From an uncultured Synergistales bacterium (GTDB lineage Bacteria > Synergistota > Synergistia > Synergistales > Aminobacteriaceae): 64,000 nucleotides of DNA. The first letter of the stretch is position 1. Every line of letters begins with the position of its first letter. The translations under genes and the position numbers were made by a program. This document shows positions 55,453 through 63,678 of this stretch, in pieces. The stretch is from contig CAJOMU010000004.1 of the NCBI GenBank assembly GCA_905235735.1, positions 62,001 through 126,000 of the forward strand, written 5' to 3'. A model generated the notes under the pieces. That model saw only the letters and a list, made by a program, of their open reading frames with translations, was not told where the DNA came from and did no database searches.

Positions 55453-55861
55453 TTTTTATGCTTGTTTCTGTTCACATGAAAAAAGAGAGGCCGTCTCATT
55501 CTTGTTGGGTCTCTCCTTATTTGAGGGGGGTAAAACTATACAAAACGATCAAACAAGAACGAGGGTTTATTAATTAATTCCTTCAAAACCATTCTTTCAC
55601 GAAAGCTCACTTGCAGGTGTAAAGCTCATTGTGATTGACTTGCTATTTCGTATTTGTTCGTTACGTCAAACATTATAGCTTTAAATTTTCGCATGTCAAT
55701 ATTTTTTTCTCATAATTAAACGCTAAGTAACAAGTCTAATGTGCATTAATGAAAAGATGCTAGAATAACCTAATCACATTACCCCACTGAATAGAGATAA
55801 ACGGCGGGGTAAAATTTTTTTTTGACATGTGCAAACAAGATATGAAAGGAGAGAATGAAAA
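55453..55861 (+). other. About 400-bp intergenic region between SRP RNA and the antiporter
   Basis: There is no convincing gene. A hairpin of GAGAGGCC with GGTCTCTC lies at 55485-55516. The region is AT-rich, with an extended -10 (TGCTAGAAT, 55758-55766) and then a terminator-like hairpin at 55779-55823 directly before the antiporter gene. Confidence 0.7.
55758..55823 (+). promoter_or_regulatory. Promoter and terminator-like leader of the antiporter gene
   Basis: An extended -10 (TGCTAGAAT) predicts a start near 55773. Just after it TTACCCC (55779-55785) pairs with GGGGTAA (55806-55812), and nine T follow. The antiporter gene starts 39 bases later, so it is transcribed past this terminator, which suggests attenuation. 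Confidence 0.5.
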
Positions 55862-57304
55862 TTGTTTGCTCAGTTTGTTAGTTTTCTTAATGAAGGTTCA
55901 TCAGCTTCAGCAGGGATAATCAGTGTTGCAATAATGCTTCTATGCGGTTTTGCCCTCACGAGAATTACGAAACTTCTAAAGCTCCCGAATGTTACTGCCT
56001 ATATCATCACGGGAATATTAATCGGCCCTTACTGCCTGAATCTCGTTCCTGAAATCGTAACATCTCGTACAGCGTTTCTTCCTGATATTGCACTGGCATT
56101 CATAGCGTTCAGTACAGGACAGTTCTTCAGGTTCAATGCACTCAAGGGGAACGGAATGAAGGTTCTAATCATTACTGTAGCTGAGGCATGTATAGCTTCA
56201 GTCTTCGTGTTCATTGCAGTGTATTATGTCCTCAGAATGGATTTAGCTTTCTCAATTGTACTGGCTGCATTGGCTTCGGCTACTGCTCCTGCATCTACAA
56301 TGATGACTATCCGACAGACAGGTGCAAAAGGGGATTTCGTGAACACATTATTGCAAGTTGTAGCACTCGATGATGTGGTAGGACTGCTCGCGTACAGCAT
56401 TGCAATATCACTCGCACTCGCGTCTTCAATGTCAGAAACGTCTTCAGGATTCGATTTTCATAACGTAATCCTGCCTTTGATGATGAATTTGGCATGTATG
56501 ATTCTCGGTGCATTACTTGGAATTCTCATGAAGATTATGATTCCCGAAAACAGGTCTAAAGATAATAAGCTAATAATATCAGTTGCAATTCTATTCGGAT
56601 TCTGCGGAATATGCCAGATATTAGAAGTGTCGCCTCTCTTAGGCTGTATGTTCATGGCCACTGTCTATGTGAATATCACTGACGATGATAAATTATTCAA
56701 GCAGCTCAATAACTTTAGTCCGCCGATATTGTTGTTGTTCTTCGTCAGGTCTGGTATATGCTTTGAGCTTGGTGCATTATCCGGTTCAGGTAACAGCGGA
56801 AATGCATCGTTACTGATGCTCGGTATCGTGTATTTCATAGTCAGAATATTAGGAAAATATGCAGGAGCTTTTATCGGATGCTTCGCTACGCACAAAGATA
56901 AACTCGTAAGGAATTATCTCGGTCTCGCTTTAATTCCTCAGGCAGGAGTTGCGATAGGTCTCGCTGAATTAGGAGCACGTACATTAGGCGGTGAAATGGG
57001 AAGTGCATTGCGTACAGTCATTCTTGCTTCAAGCGTATTGTATGAGCTTATAGGCCCGGCATGTGCAAAGTTATCGCTTTCACTCTCGCATTCATATGAT
57101 AAAGATGCAGTTGATGAGCCTGTAATGAAACCTGAAGACGAAGATAAACTTATCGTGAACCTTTTGATTGAACGCATTCGTGAGATTCAAAGTGAGATAC
57201 CCCAGCACAGTCCCGTTATGGTGAATGAAACTGCGGGCAATAACATACAGGGAATGCATACGACACAGAAACATTTTCACACGAACAACACGAATTATCA
57301 CTGA
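55862..57304 (+). CDS. Cation/proton antiporter (CPA2/Kef-like)
   Basis: This 480-residue membrane protein belongs to the CPA2 monovalent cation/proton antiporter family. It has about twelve membrane segments. TGILIGPYCL near the N-terminus, ALASATAPASTMMTIRQ in the middle and VVALDDVVGLL with two adjacent aspartates fit electrogenic CPA2 exchangers. A soluble C-terminal tail of ~60 residues follows, ending in a His/Asn-rich stretch; there is no TrkA domain. The start is TTG after AAAGGAGAG. It probably exchanges Na+ or K+ for H+. Confidence 0.88.
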   Translation: MFAQFVSFLNEGSSASAGIISVAIMLLCGFALTRITKLLKLPNVTAYIITGILIGPYCLNLVPEIVTSRTAFLPDIALAFIAFSTGQFFRFNALKGNGMKVLIITVAEACIASVFVFIAVYYVLRMDLAFSIVLAALASATAPASTMMTIRQTGAKGDFVNTLLQVVALDDVVGLLAYSIAISLALASSMSETSSGFDFHNVILPLMMNLACMILGALLGILMKIMIPENRSKDNKLIISVAILFGFCGICQILEVSPLLGCMFMATVYVNITDDDKLFKQLNNFSPPILLLFFVRSGICFELGALSGSGNSGNASLLMLGIVYFIVRILGKYAGAFIGCFATHKDKLVRNYLGLALIPQAGVAIGLAELGARTLGGEMGSALRTVILASSVLYELIGPACAKLSLSLSHSYDKDAVDEPVMKPEDEDKLIVNLLIERIREIQSEIPQHSPVMVNETAGNNIQGMHTTQKHFHTNNTNYH

Positions 57305-57327
57305 TGAAAAGCATCTCAGAACATAAA

Positions 57328-57360
57328 GCACCTCCTGAAAATTTACGGGAGGTGTTTTTC
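57328..57360 (+). terminator. Intrinsic terminator after the antiporter gene
   Basis: CACCTCC pairs with GGGAGGTG-type bases and is followed by five T. The stem is very like those at 3867 and 50634. Confidence 0.85.
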
Positions 57361-57445
57361 TTTGCAAAATTCTTAAAGTCTGTGATATTGATATATAATT
57401 ATTTCACTCACAATAATTTTTTCATGAAAGGATTTGATTCACAAC

Positions 57446-58618
57446 ATGGAGATGTATTTAACCGCTTTAAAGGATCTCATGCTTCAGTCAGGTTTCTTCG
57501 GACTGACTACGGGCAATATTATCATGCTCATAGTCTCATTCGTTCTGCTCTATCTTGCAATTGGAAAAGGTTTTGAGCCATTGCTTTTAGTCCCGATAGC
57601 TTTCGGCTGTCTTCTGGTGAACCTTCCGTTATCAGGAATATGGGATGAGTTCAACGAGACGACACACACAATAGGCTTTTTGCGTTCACTGTATTACGGA
57701 GCAGAATTCGAGATTTACCCGATACTGATATTCTTAGGCATCGGAGCAATGACGGACTTCGCACCGTTAATTGCTAACCCAATAACGTTTTTGCTCGGAG
57801 CAGCAGCACAGTTCGGAGTGTTCGTAGCGTTCATAGGAGCTAACTATCTTGGGACTTTGACGGGAGGATTCGTGTCATTCAACATCAAGGAAGCGGCAAG
57901 CATCGCAATCATTGGAGGTGCAGACGGCCCTACGAGCATATATCTGACGGTCATGTTAGGACAGACGCAGATACTCGGTGCGGTTGCAGTTGCGGCATAT
58001 AGCTACATGTCATTAGTACCGATGATTCAGCCGCCGGTTATCTATCTCATGACGAGCAAGAAGGACAGAGGAATCATAATGGGACAGCTCAGACCCGTAT
58101 CACATCGTGAAAAGGTTCTCTTCCCGATTATATGCACGGTTGTATCTGGATTAATTCTTCCTGCATGTGTGCCGCTTGTCGGAACGTTAATGTTTGGAAA
58201 TCTGCTTAAAGAATGCGGAGTTACTGACAGGTTGAGCAATACAGCACAGAATGAGCTGATGAACATCGTAACGATATTCCTTGCATTGTCAGTAGGTTCA
58301 ACGATGGCAGCAGAGAGATTCTTAACGGTCGGAACTCTCGCGATAATTGCACTTGGTCTTGTTGCATTTGCGTTCTCAACGTTCGGCGGACTTGTTTTCG
58401 GTCAGATAATGAAAGTGTTATCGGGCGGAAAGATTAACCCGATGATAGGTGCGGCAGGAGTTTCAGCAGTTCCAATGGCGGCACGTGTTGTTCAGAGGTG
58501 CGTACAGAAGGAATATCCTGGTCATTTCCTGCTGATGCACGCAATGGGTCCGAATGTTGCAGGAGTTATCGGCACGGCAGTTGCGGCAGGTGTTATGCTG
58601 ACACTGCTCAGAGGCTAA
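57446..58618 (+). CDS. Sodium-translocating decarboxylase beta subunit
   Basis: This is a 390-residue multi-pass membrane protein of the OadB/GcdB/MmdB family, which couples carboxybiotin decarboxylation to sodium export. IIGGADGPTSIYL and ALSVGSTMAAERFL are family signatures, with GAAGVSAVPMAARVVQ and LMHAMGPNVAGVIGTA at the end. I use the ATG at 57446; a TTG at 57434 is too close to the GAAAGGA motif. No alpha, gamma or biotin carrier gene is adjacent, so which decarboxylase it serves is unknown. It follows a cation antiporter, fitting a sodium-cycle theme. Confidence 0.94.
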   Translation: MEMYLTALKDLMLQSGFFGLTTGNIIMLIVSFVLLYLAIGKGFEPLLLVPIAFGCLLVNLPLSGIWDEFNETTHTIGFLRSLYYGAEFEIYPILIFLGIGAMTDFAPLIANPITFLLGAAAQFGVFVAFIGANYLGTLTGGFVSFNIKEAASIAIIGGADGPTSIYLTVMLGQTQILGAVAVAAYSYMSLVPMIQPPVIYLMTSKKDRGIIMGQLRPVSHREKVLFPIICTVVSGLILPACVPLVGTLMFGNLLKECGVTDRLSNTAQNELMNIVTIFLALSVGSTMAAERFLTVGTLAIIALGLVAFAFSTFGGLVFGQIMKVLSGGKINPMIGAAGVSAVPMAARVVQRCVQKEYPGHFLLMHAMGPNVAGVIGTAVAAGVMLTLLRG

Positions 58619-58661
58619 TTAGGACATTCAAAGTTTGAGTTATTTGCTCACATGAAAAATA

Positions 58662-58700
58662 TCACCGGGCGGTTTGTTAATGAATCTCCCGGTATTTTTT
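58662..58700 (+). terminator. Intrinsic terminator after the decarboxylase beta gene
   Basis: ACCGGG pairs with CCCGGT, followed by a six-T run; the loop is large. Confidence 0.75.
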
Positions 58701-58720
58701 CAGAGAACGGCGGATAAATT

Positions 58721-59872
58721 ATGTCTTCATTCATAAATAAATTTTTGGGGTTCGTTAAGAATATTGTCGCAGGCAGAAAGAAAGAATCACCTGAGCCTGA
58801 AATTATACGTGAATCAGAAACACAGCCATCACAGGAAATCGTACACGAAGAAGAAATACCAGAACAGGAGATGATACCCGAACCAGAACTGCAAGAACCA
58901 GAGCCTGAAGTGATACCTGAACCAGAACAGACGGATACAGAATCAGAATTAGAACCTGAGCTTGAACTTGAAGTACAAGCTGAACTGTCTGAACCTGAAT
59001 CTGAAATACAAGCTGAACTGCCGACACCTGAACCAGAACAGGCAGATATAGAACCAGAACCTGAACTTGAAATACAAGTTGAACTGCCTGAACCTGAATC
59101 TGAAATACAAGCTGAACTGCCGGTAGCTGAACCTGAACAGACAGATATAGAATCAGAACCAGAGCTTGAAATACAAACTGAACTGCCTGAATCTGAATCT
59201 GAAACACCAGCAATAGAACCAGAATCTGAACTGCATACTGAACTTCCAGCACCAGAACCAGAACGCAAAGATGAATACGATTACACGCAGATAATGCACG
59301 CAATCAGAAACATAATCACTCAGCATTACGGGTATTACGGGTTCAATATTGCAGATACAAAAGGCTATGAACGTTTTAGGACATACGCGAAGAATTATGA
59401 GATTTTGCTTCCAGAGTCAGATAACGAACTACGAAGGCTGATTGTTCGTTCAGGTACTCTCATTGACGGAACAATTTACGTGTTTGATTCTGAAGACGTG
59501 AAAATGATGCTGTGTGAAGTTCAGAGGCTCATTGATAAGGGTGTGAACGTGATATATTTCCGTGAACTTGAGAGTTTCATTGAGGAGAGCAATCAATATC
59601 ATAATCTCAACAGTAGAAGAGCAGTACGTGAGATACTCATGGATAGTTATGACGGGTGTACATTCACTGAGCTTTACATGGAGACATCATCAGGGCCGAA
59701 AAAATTCAGGTCATACATGGACGGATTGAAATATGTGCTGTCGAAATATTTCCCCGATGGATTCAATGCAGATTATGCATTGCTGAGAGAATATGCCGCT
59801 AAAGAGAATATTATTCTTTCAGGAAACGATAAGGCACTGAAGCGCGAAACAGACGCGTTATTGATGAAATAA
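58721..59872 (+). CDS. Glu/Pro-rich repeat protein with unknown C-terminal domain
   Basis: I do not recognise this 383-residue protein. Residues 1-22 form a possible amphipathic helix (SSFINKFLGFVKNIVAG) with a basic end. Residues ~25-185 are an acidic Glu/Pro repeat region; a unit of about 33 residues containing EPEQ-DIE-EPELEIQ-ELPEPESEIQAELP occurs about three times. The C-terminal ~200 residues look globular and helical (YDYTQIMHAIRNIITQHYGYYGF, YVFDSEDVKMML, RRAVREILMDSYDGC). No signal peptide is seen. The extended repeat could act as a spacer. Confidence 0.7.
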   Translation: MSSFINKFLGFVKNIVAGRKKESPEPEIIRESETQPSQEIVHEEEIPEQEMIPEPELQEPEPEVIPEPEQTDTESELEPELELEVQAELSEPESEIQAELPTPEPEQADIEPEPELEIQVELPEPESEIQAELPVAEPEQTDIESEPELEIQTELPESESETPAIEPESELHTELPAPEPERKDEYDYTQIMHAIRNIITQHYGYYGFNIADTKGYERFRTYAKNYEILLPESDNELRRLIVRSGTLIDGTIYVFDSEDVKMMLCEVQRLIDKGVNVIYFRELESFIEESNQYHNLNSRRAVREILMDSYDGCTFTELYMETSSGPKKFRSYMDGLKYVLSKYFPDGFNADYALLREYAAKENIILSGNDKALKRETDALLMK

Positions 59873-59899
59873 AAAACGGGAGACATATGCGCCTCCCGC
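59871..59899 (-). terminator. Intrinsic terminator after guaA
   Basis: On the minus strand CGGGAG pairs with CTCCCG and six T follow. It lies directly after the unknown gene on the other strand. Confidence 0.8.
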
Positions 59900-59907
59900 A
59901 CAACGAT

Positions 59908-61440
59908 TCATTCCCATTCAATCGTTGCTGGCGGCTTCGATGTTACATCCATTACAACACGGTTAATCCCTCGTACCTCATTGCAGATTCGCTTTGAGAT
60001 TCTATCCAGCACATCATAATCTATCCTCGACCATTCCGCTGTCATTGCGTCCTGTGAATGAATCGCCCTCAGCACTACCGCTTCATTGTATGTCCTGCTG
60101 TCCCCCATTACACCCACGCTTCTCACTGGCAGCAGCACACAGAATGCCTGCCATATTCCCTCATACAGACCTGCACGTTTCAGTTCATCCCTGAATATCG
60201 CATCTGCCTCACGCAATACATCAAGCCTCTCACGCGTAATTTCTCCCAAGCACCTCACCGCCAGACCTGGACCAGGAAAAGGCTGACGGTTCACTATTGC
60301 TTCAGGTACTCCGATTATCTTTCCGATTACACGAACTTCATCCTTGAATAAATCCCTCAATGGCTCAAGCAGTTTCAGGTTCATGTGCTCAGGCAATCCC
60401 CCTACATTGTGATGTGATTTAATCACCGCTGCTCCCTTCTTCAGTCCACTCTCTATGACATCAGGATATATCGTTCCCTGCAAAAGCCATTCTGCATTTT
60501 TAATCTTTCTGGCCTCTTCTTCAAACACTTCAATGAATAACTTTCCGATTATCTTTCGTTTCTTCTCAGGGTCAGTTACTCCTGCAAGCTCACGAAGGAA
60601 TCTATCTGACGCATCAACGTATATCACATTCAATCCCATATCCTTATATGAGTTCATGACTGCTTCAGGTTCATGTAAACGCATGAGGCCATGATCAACG
60701 AACACGCATTGAAGTTTGCCGCCTATTGCACGGTTCACCAGTGCCGCTGATACACTCGAATCAACTCCGCCTGAAAGTCCGCATACTACTCTTCCGTCTC
60801 CTACGTCCCGTCTTATGCTGGCTATCGTTCCTTCAACCCAGTCCTCTAAATCCCAATCTCCCGAACATTTGCATATCCCGAACACAAAGCTCTTTATGAT
60901 TTCATTTCCCTGTTCAGTGTGTACGACTTCAGGGTGAAACTGCAAGCCGTAAAATTTCCTCTCTGAATTCTCGATTGATGATGTAATTTCGCCTTCAGTT
61001 GATGACGTGATGATGAATCCTTCAGGAAGTCCTGATACGTTATCTCCATGACTCATTAAGACGTTTATGCTCTCATGAATCGAATTGTTCAGGAGTTCAG
61101 ATTTCCCTGTTCTGCGAATCTTCGTTACGCCGTATTCTTTTGCATTGCCTGATGAAACAATGCCTCCTGAGAGTTTAGCGAGTAATTGCATTCCGTAGCA
61201 TATGCCCAGAACAGGACAGCCGAGATTCAGAATCTCAGGGTCAATTGTAATTGCATCAGGGTCATTCACGCTGTCAGGGCCTCCAGAGATTATGATTCCC
61301 TTCGGTGAATATGCTTTTACTGTCTCGCATGAAGAATCCCAGTTCAGAATTACGCTGTGTACTTTCATTTCACGAAGCCTTCTTGCGATTAGCTGTGTGA
61401 ACTGTGAACCGCAGTTGATGATAATGATGTTTTCGTTCAT
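59908..61440 (-). CDS. guaA: GMP synthase (glutamine-hydrolysing)
   Basis: GuaA converts XMP to GMP using glutamine nitrogen. The 510-residue protein has the class I amidotransferase nucleophile C81 in GICYGMQ, the LQFHPEV histidine, the PP-loop GLSGGVDSSV and the C-terminal dimerisation part ending RVVMDVTSKPPATIEWE. It stands alone, with its own terminator, divergent from the subtilase gene. Confidence 0.98.
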   Translation of the reverse strand: MNENIIIINCGSQFTQLIARRLREMKVHSVILNWDSSCETVKAYSPKGIIISGGPDSVNDPDAITIDPEILNLGCPVLGICYGMQLLAKLSGGIVSSGNAKEYGVTKIRRTGKSELLNNSIHESINVLMSHGDNVSGLPEGFIITSSTEGEITSSIENSERKFYGLQFHPEVVHTEQGNEIIKSFVFGICKCSGDWDLEDWVEGTIASIRRDVGDGRVVCGLSGGVDSSVSAALVNRAIGGKLQCVFVDHGLMRLHEPEAVMNSYKDMGLNVIYVDASDRFLRELAGVTDPEKKRKIIGKLFIEVFEEEARKIKNAEWLLQGTIYPDVIESGLKKGAAVIKSHHNVGGLPEHMNLKLLEPLRDLFKDEVRVIGKIIGVPEAIVNRQPFPGPGLAVRCLGEITRERLDVLREADAIFRDELKRAGLYEGIWQAFCVLLPVRSVGVMGDSRTYNEAVVLRAIHSQDAMTAEWSRIDYDVLDRISKRICNEVRGINRVVMDVTSKPPATIEWE

Positions 61441-61549
61441 AAATTATTCTCCATTACCTGATAATTTTCGTAAAATTATACATGCCATAAAAAATTTAAA
61501 ATGTTATATAATTGCATGTTAGAAATAGTTTAAGGAGGCAATGAATTTT

Positions 61550-63106
61550 ATGAATTTACGTAAAATATTTCTATTCTCATTTCTCATTATGATTCTCTCT
61601 TCTGCACAGTCATTCGCAGAGAGCACTTATGTTGCTGGTGATGTAGTTGTTGTTCTCAGGTCATCAGGACAGGTTTCAGCATCATCATCTTCAGTAAGTT
61701 CAGCAGCATCGTCATTCGCAGAGATGAACGGGGCATCACTCACGAAAGTATATCCTGCGTTATCGAAGGCAGGCAATGAGATATTCGCATTGATTCACTC
61801 TGATGATATTGACCCTGAAGAGTTCTCGAAACTTCTCATGAAGAACCCTAACGTCATAGCAGCTTCACCGAACCATATCGTGAGAGCAGCAGCTGTTCCC
61901 AATGATACATATATGTCTCGGCTATGGGGATTTGAGGCAATCAATATGCCGAACGCATGGGACAAGGAAACAGGAAGCAGCAATGTCTATGTTGCAATAG
62001 TAGATTCAGGAATCGATTGGACTAATCCGGATCTCACTGCGAATGTAGCAAGCAATCTCGGCTTCACAGCAATAGGCATACCTGCATCAGCATATGACGG
62101 TTTCGACAATTATGGTCATGGGAGTCATGTAGCGGGTACAATCGGAGCAGTAAGCAACAACGGGGTAGGTATAGCAGGAATAAACTGGTATGTCAGAATG
62201 ATTCCCGTGAAAGTTCTCGACAATAGTGGTTCAGGTACAACAGATACGGTAGTTGAAGGAATGAATTACATTGCACAGCTAATGTCCGAAGGCTATAACA
62301 TCAGGGCAGTAAATCTCTCCCTCGAAGCATATGTAGTAATGGCACCAACACATGATAATCTCATTCAATATCCTATGTGGCGTGCATTCAAGGCAGTAGA
62401 TGAATACAATCAGGCAGTGATAGTTGTAGCGGCAGGGAATCAGGGAATAGCGATAGGTGAGGCAACTACATACACAAAGCGAGATTCTGGCGGCATAGTA
62501 TTTGAGAGGGGCAGTTATGCATACCCTGCATCATTCAAAGGCTTGAACAACATGATAAGCGTATCAGCGGTGAACATAAGCGGAAATCTTTCATCGTACA
62601 GCAACTATAATGCTGATATATCTGCTCCTGGCGGAGATCTCGATACTGATGAAGGTTTGATTCTAAGCACATGGATTCAGAATTCCCAATTCCTAAATGA
62701 CGAAGGAATATCTATCCGACCACTACGGGGTACATCAATGGCCGCACCTCATGTAGCTGGAGCAGCAGCACTTCTTTCCGCACATGATCCTAGTATGACT
62801 GCATACCAGATTAAGACGTGCATTTTAGATAGTAGTGCTCCAGGCGGTGAAGGGCTTCTTGATGTAGATGCGGCGATACTGTATCAGGAGTATTATGGCA
62901 AGAGTCTGAGCAGTGAGGGTACAGAGGGGAATTCATACAGTGATTGGAGAGGTAACAACAAGGACGACTACGATTATGGTCGTGATTATGATTATGGTCG
63001 TAATGAATCGTCTTCAGGTTCTGGTGGCTGTAACGGATTCATGTCAGTATCAGTAATATTTGCGATGATTTTGGTTTATCCGCTTGCAAGAAAGTTAATG
63101 AGCTGA
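61550..63106 (+). CDS. Exported subtilisin-like serine protease with Synergist-CTERM tail
   Basis: This is an S8 family protease of 518 residues. AGGAGG lies 11 bases before the ATG at 61550; an ATG at 61541 is too close. A signal peptide ends near SFA. An I9-like propeptide (VAGDVVVVLRSSG) follows. The catalytic residues are D152 (IVDSGID), H190 (HGSHVAG), N297 (AAGN) and S396 (GTSMAAPHVAG). The C-terminus has a Tyr/Asp/Arg spacer, then SSSGSGGCNGF, a hydrophobic helix and ARKLMS: the Synergist-CTERM layout, probably cut and lipid- or membrane-anchored by a dedicated sortase-like enzyme. Confidence 0.92.
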   Translation: MNLRKIFLFSFLIMILSSAQSFAESTYVAGDVVVVLRSSGQVSASSSSVSSAASSFAEMNGASLTKVYPALSKAGNEIFALIHSDDIDPEEFSKLLMKNPNVIAASPNHIVRAAAVPNDTYMSRLWGFEAINMPNAWDKETGSSNVYVAIVDSGIDWTNPDLTANVASNLGFTAIGIPASAYDGFDNYGHGSHVAGTIGAVSNNGVGIAGINWYVRMIPVKVLDNSGSGTTDTVVEGMNYIAQLMSEGYNIRAVNLSLEAYVVMAPTHDNLIQYPMWRAFKAVDEYNQAVIVVAAGNQGIAIGEATTYTKRDSGGIVFERGSYAYPASFKGLNNMISVSAVNISGNLSSYSNYNADISAPGGDLDTDEGLILSTWIQNSQFLNDEGISIRPLRGTSMAAPHVAGAAALLSAHDPSMTAYQIKTCILDSSAPGGEGLLDVDAAILYQEYYGKSLSSEGTEGNSYSDWRGNNKDDYDYGRDYDYGRNESSSGSGGCNGFMSVSVIFAMILVYPLARKLMS

Positions 63107-63131
63107 TAGAATTTCACATTGTGTTGAAGTT

Positions 63132-63203
63132 GCCGGTGTGGCTCAGAGGTAGAGCAGCGCACTCGTAATGCGCAGGTCAACAGTTCGAATCTGTTCACCG
63201 GCT
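63132..63203 (+). tRNA. tRNA-Thr (CGT anticodon)
   Basis: The acceptor stem GCCGGTG pairs with CACCGGC. The anticodon arm is GCGCA-CTCGTAA-TGCGC, giving anticodon CGU for ACG codons. The T loop is TTCGAAT. CCA is not encoded. Confidence 0.95.
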
Positions 63204-63241
63204 TCATGAAGAAAACTCGGTAAAGACCGATAGAAAATAGA

Positions 63242-63266
63242 AATCCGCTTGCGAGGCGGATTTTTT
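63242..63266 (+). terminator. Intrinsic terminator after tRNA-Thr
   Basis: AATCCGC pairs with GCGGATT around a seven-base loop, and a six-T run follows. Confidence 0.85.
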
Positions 63267-63282
63267 GCACTTATTACTCTGA

Positions 63283-63423
63283 TGGAATAGCGATGTGATC
63301 GAACGACAGCTTGCGTATTGAAAAAATGCAGTGCGCGGTGTATATAATCACGCAGAATATATTCCTGAAAGAATCAAGCTCATGCAGTGGTGGGCTGATT
63401 ATCTTGACGGTCTTGCTGAATGA
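63283..63423 (+). pseudogene. Remnant of a P4-type tyrosine integrase (C-terminus)
   Basis: Read in one frame, the 46 codons give WNSDVIERQLAY, a TGA stop, KNAVRGVYNHAEYIPER, then IKLMQWWADYLDGLAE and a stop. This matches the last part of P4-type phage/island integrases (DVIERQLAH, the A-Y-N-AEY block with the catalytic tyrosine, MQWWADYLD). The in-frame TGA at 63319-63321 and the absence of everything upstream make it a dead fragment. It lies between tRNA-Thr and tRNA-Val, the usual place for such elements. Confidence 0.85.
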
Positions 63424-63450
63424 AAACGGCCTCCTAATTATGGAGACCGC
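63424..63450 (-). terminator. Intrinsic terminator after tRNA-Val
   Basis: On the minus strand GGTCTCC pairs with GGAGGCC (one G-U), followed by GTTTTC. It lies about 50 bases after the 3' end of tRNA-Val. Confidence 0.6.
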
Positions 63451-63498
63451 GATCAAGTGAAACGCAGTACACAACACGCAATGAGTGTACTACAAAAA

Positions 63499-63570
63499 TG
63501 GGTGATAGAAGAATCGAACTTCTGACCTCTTCCGTGTCAAGGAAGCGTTCTACCTCTGAACTAACCACCC
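63499..63570 (-). tRNA. tRNA-Val (GAC anticodon)
   Basis: On the minus strand the acceptor stem GGGTGGT pairs with ATCACCC (one G-U), and the discriminator is A. The anticodon arm is CTTCC-TTGACAC-GGAAG, giving anticodon GAC for GUC and GUU codons. The T loop is TTCGATT. CCA is not encoded. Confidence 0.95.
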
Positions 63571-63588
63571 AATTCCAAAACGAAATGT

Positions 63589-63616
63589 ATAATACCAAAA
63601 TTTACCCGAATGTCAA
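63589..63616 (-). promoter_or_regulatory. Promoter for tRNA-Val
   Basis: TTGACA (63616-63611) and TATTAT (63594-63589) are 16 bases apart on the minus strand, about 20 bases before the tRNA. Confidence 0.65.
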
Positions 63617-63678
63617 ACCTTCAGCTATAATCTCTGCAATCCAAAATTAAAATCAAAATTAAACGGGGAAATAAATTC

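Noticed and set aside
55389-55577. A 62-codon frame over the SRP RNA and beyond
   Set aside because: It overlaps a conserved structural RNA and lacks a ribosome site.
58648-59303. Two long Ser/Gly- and Val/Gln-rich frames antisense to the Glu/Pro repeat gene
   Set aside because: They mirror the repeated Glu/Pro codons on the other strand and show no start signals or family features.
63274-63477. A 67-codon minus-strand frame between the two tRNAs
   Set aside because: It is antisense to the integrase remnant and crosses the tRNA-Val terminator.
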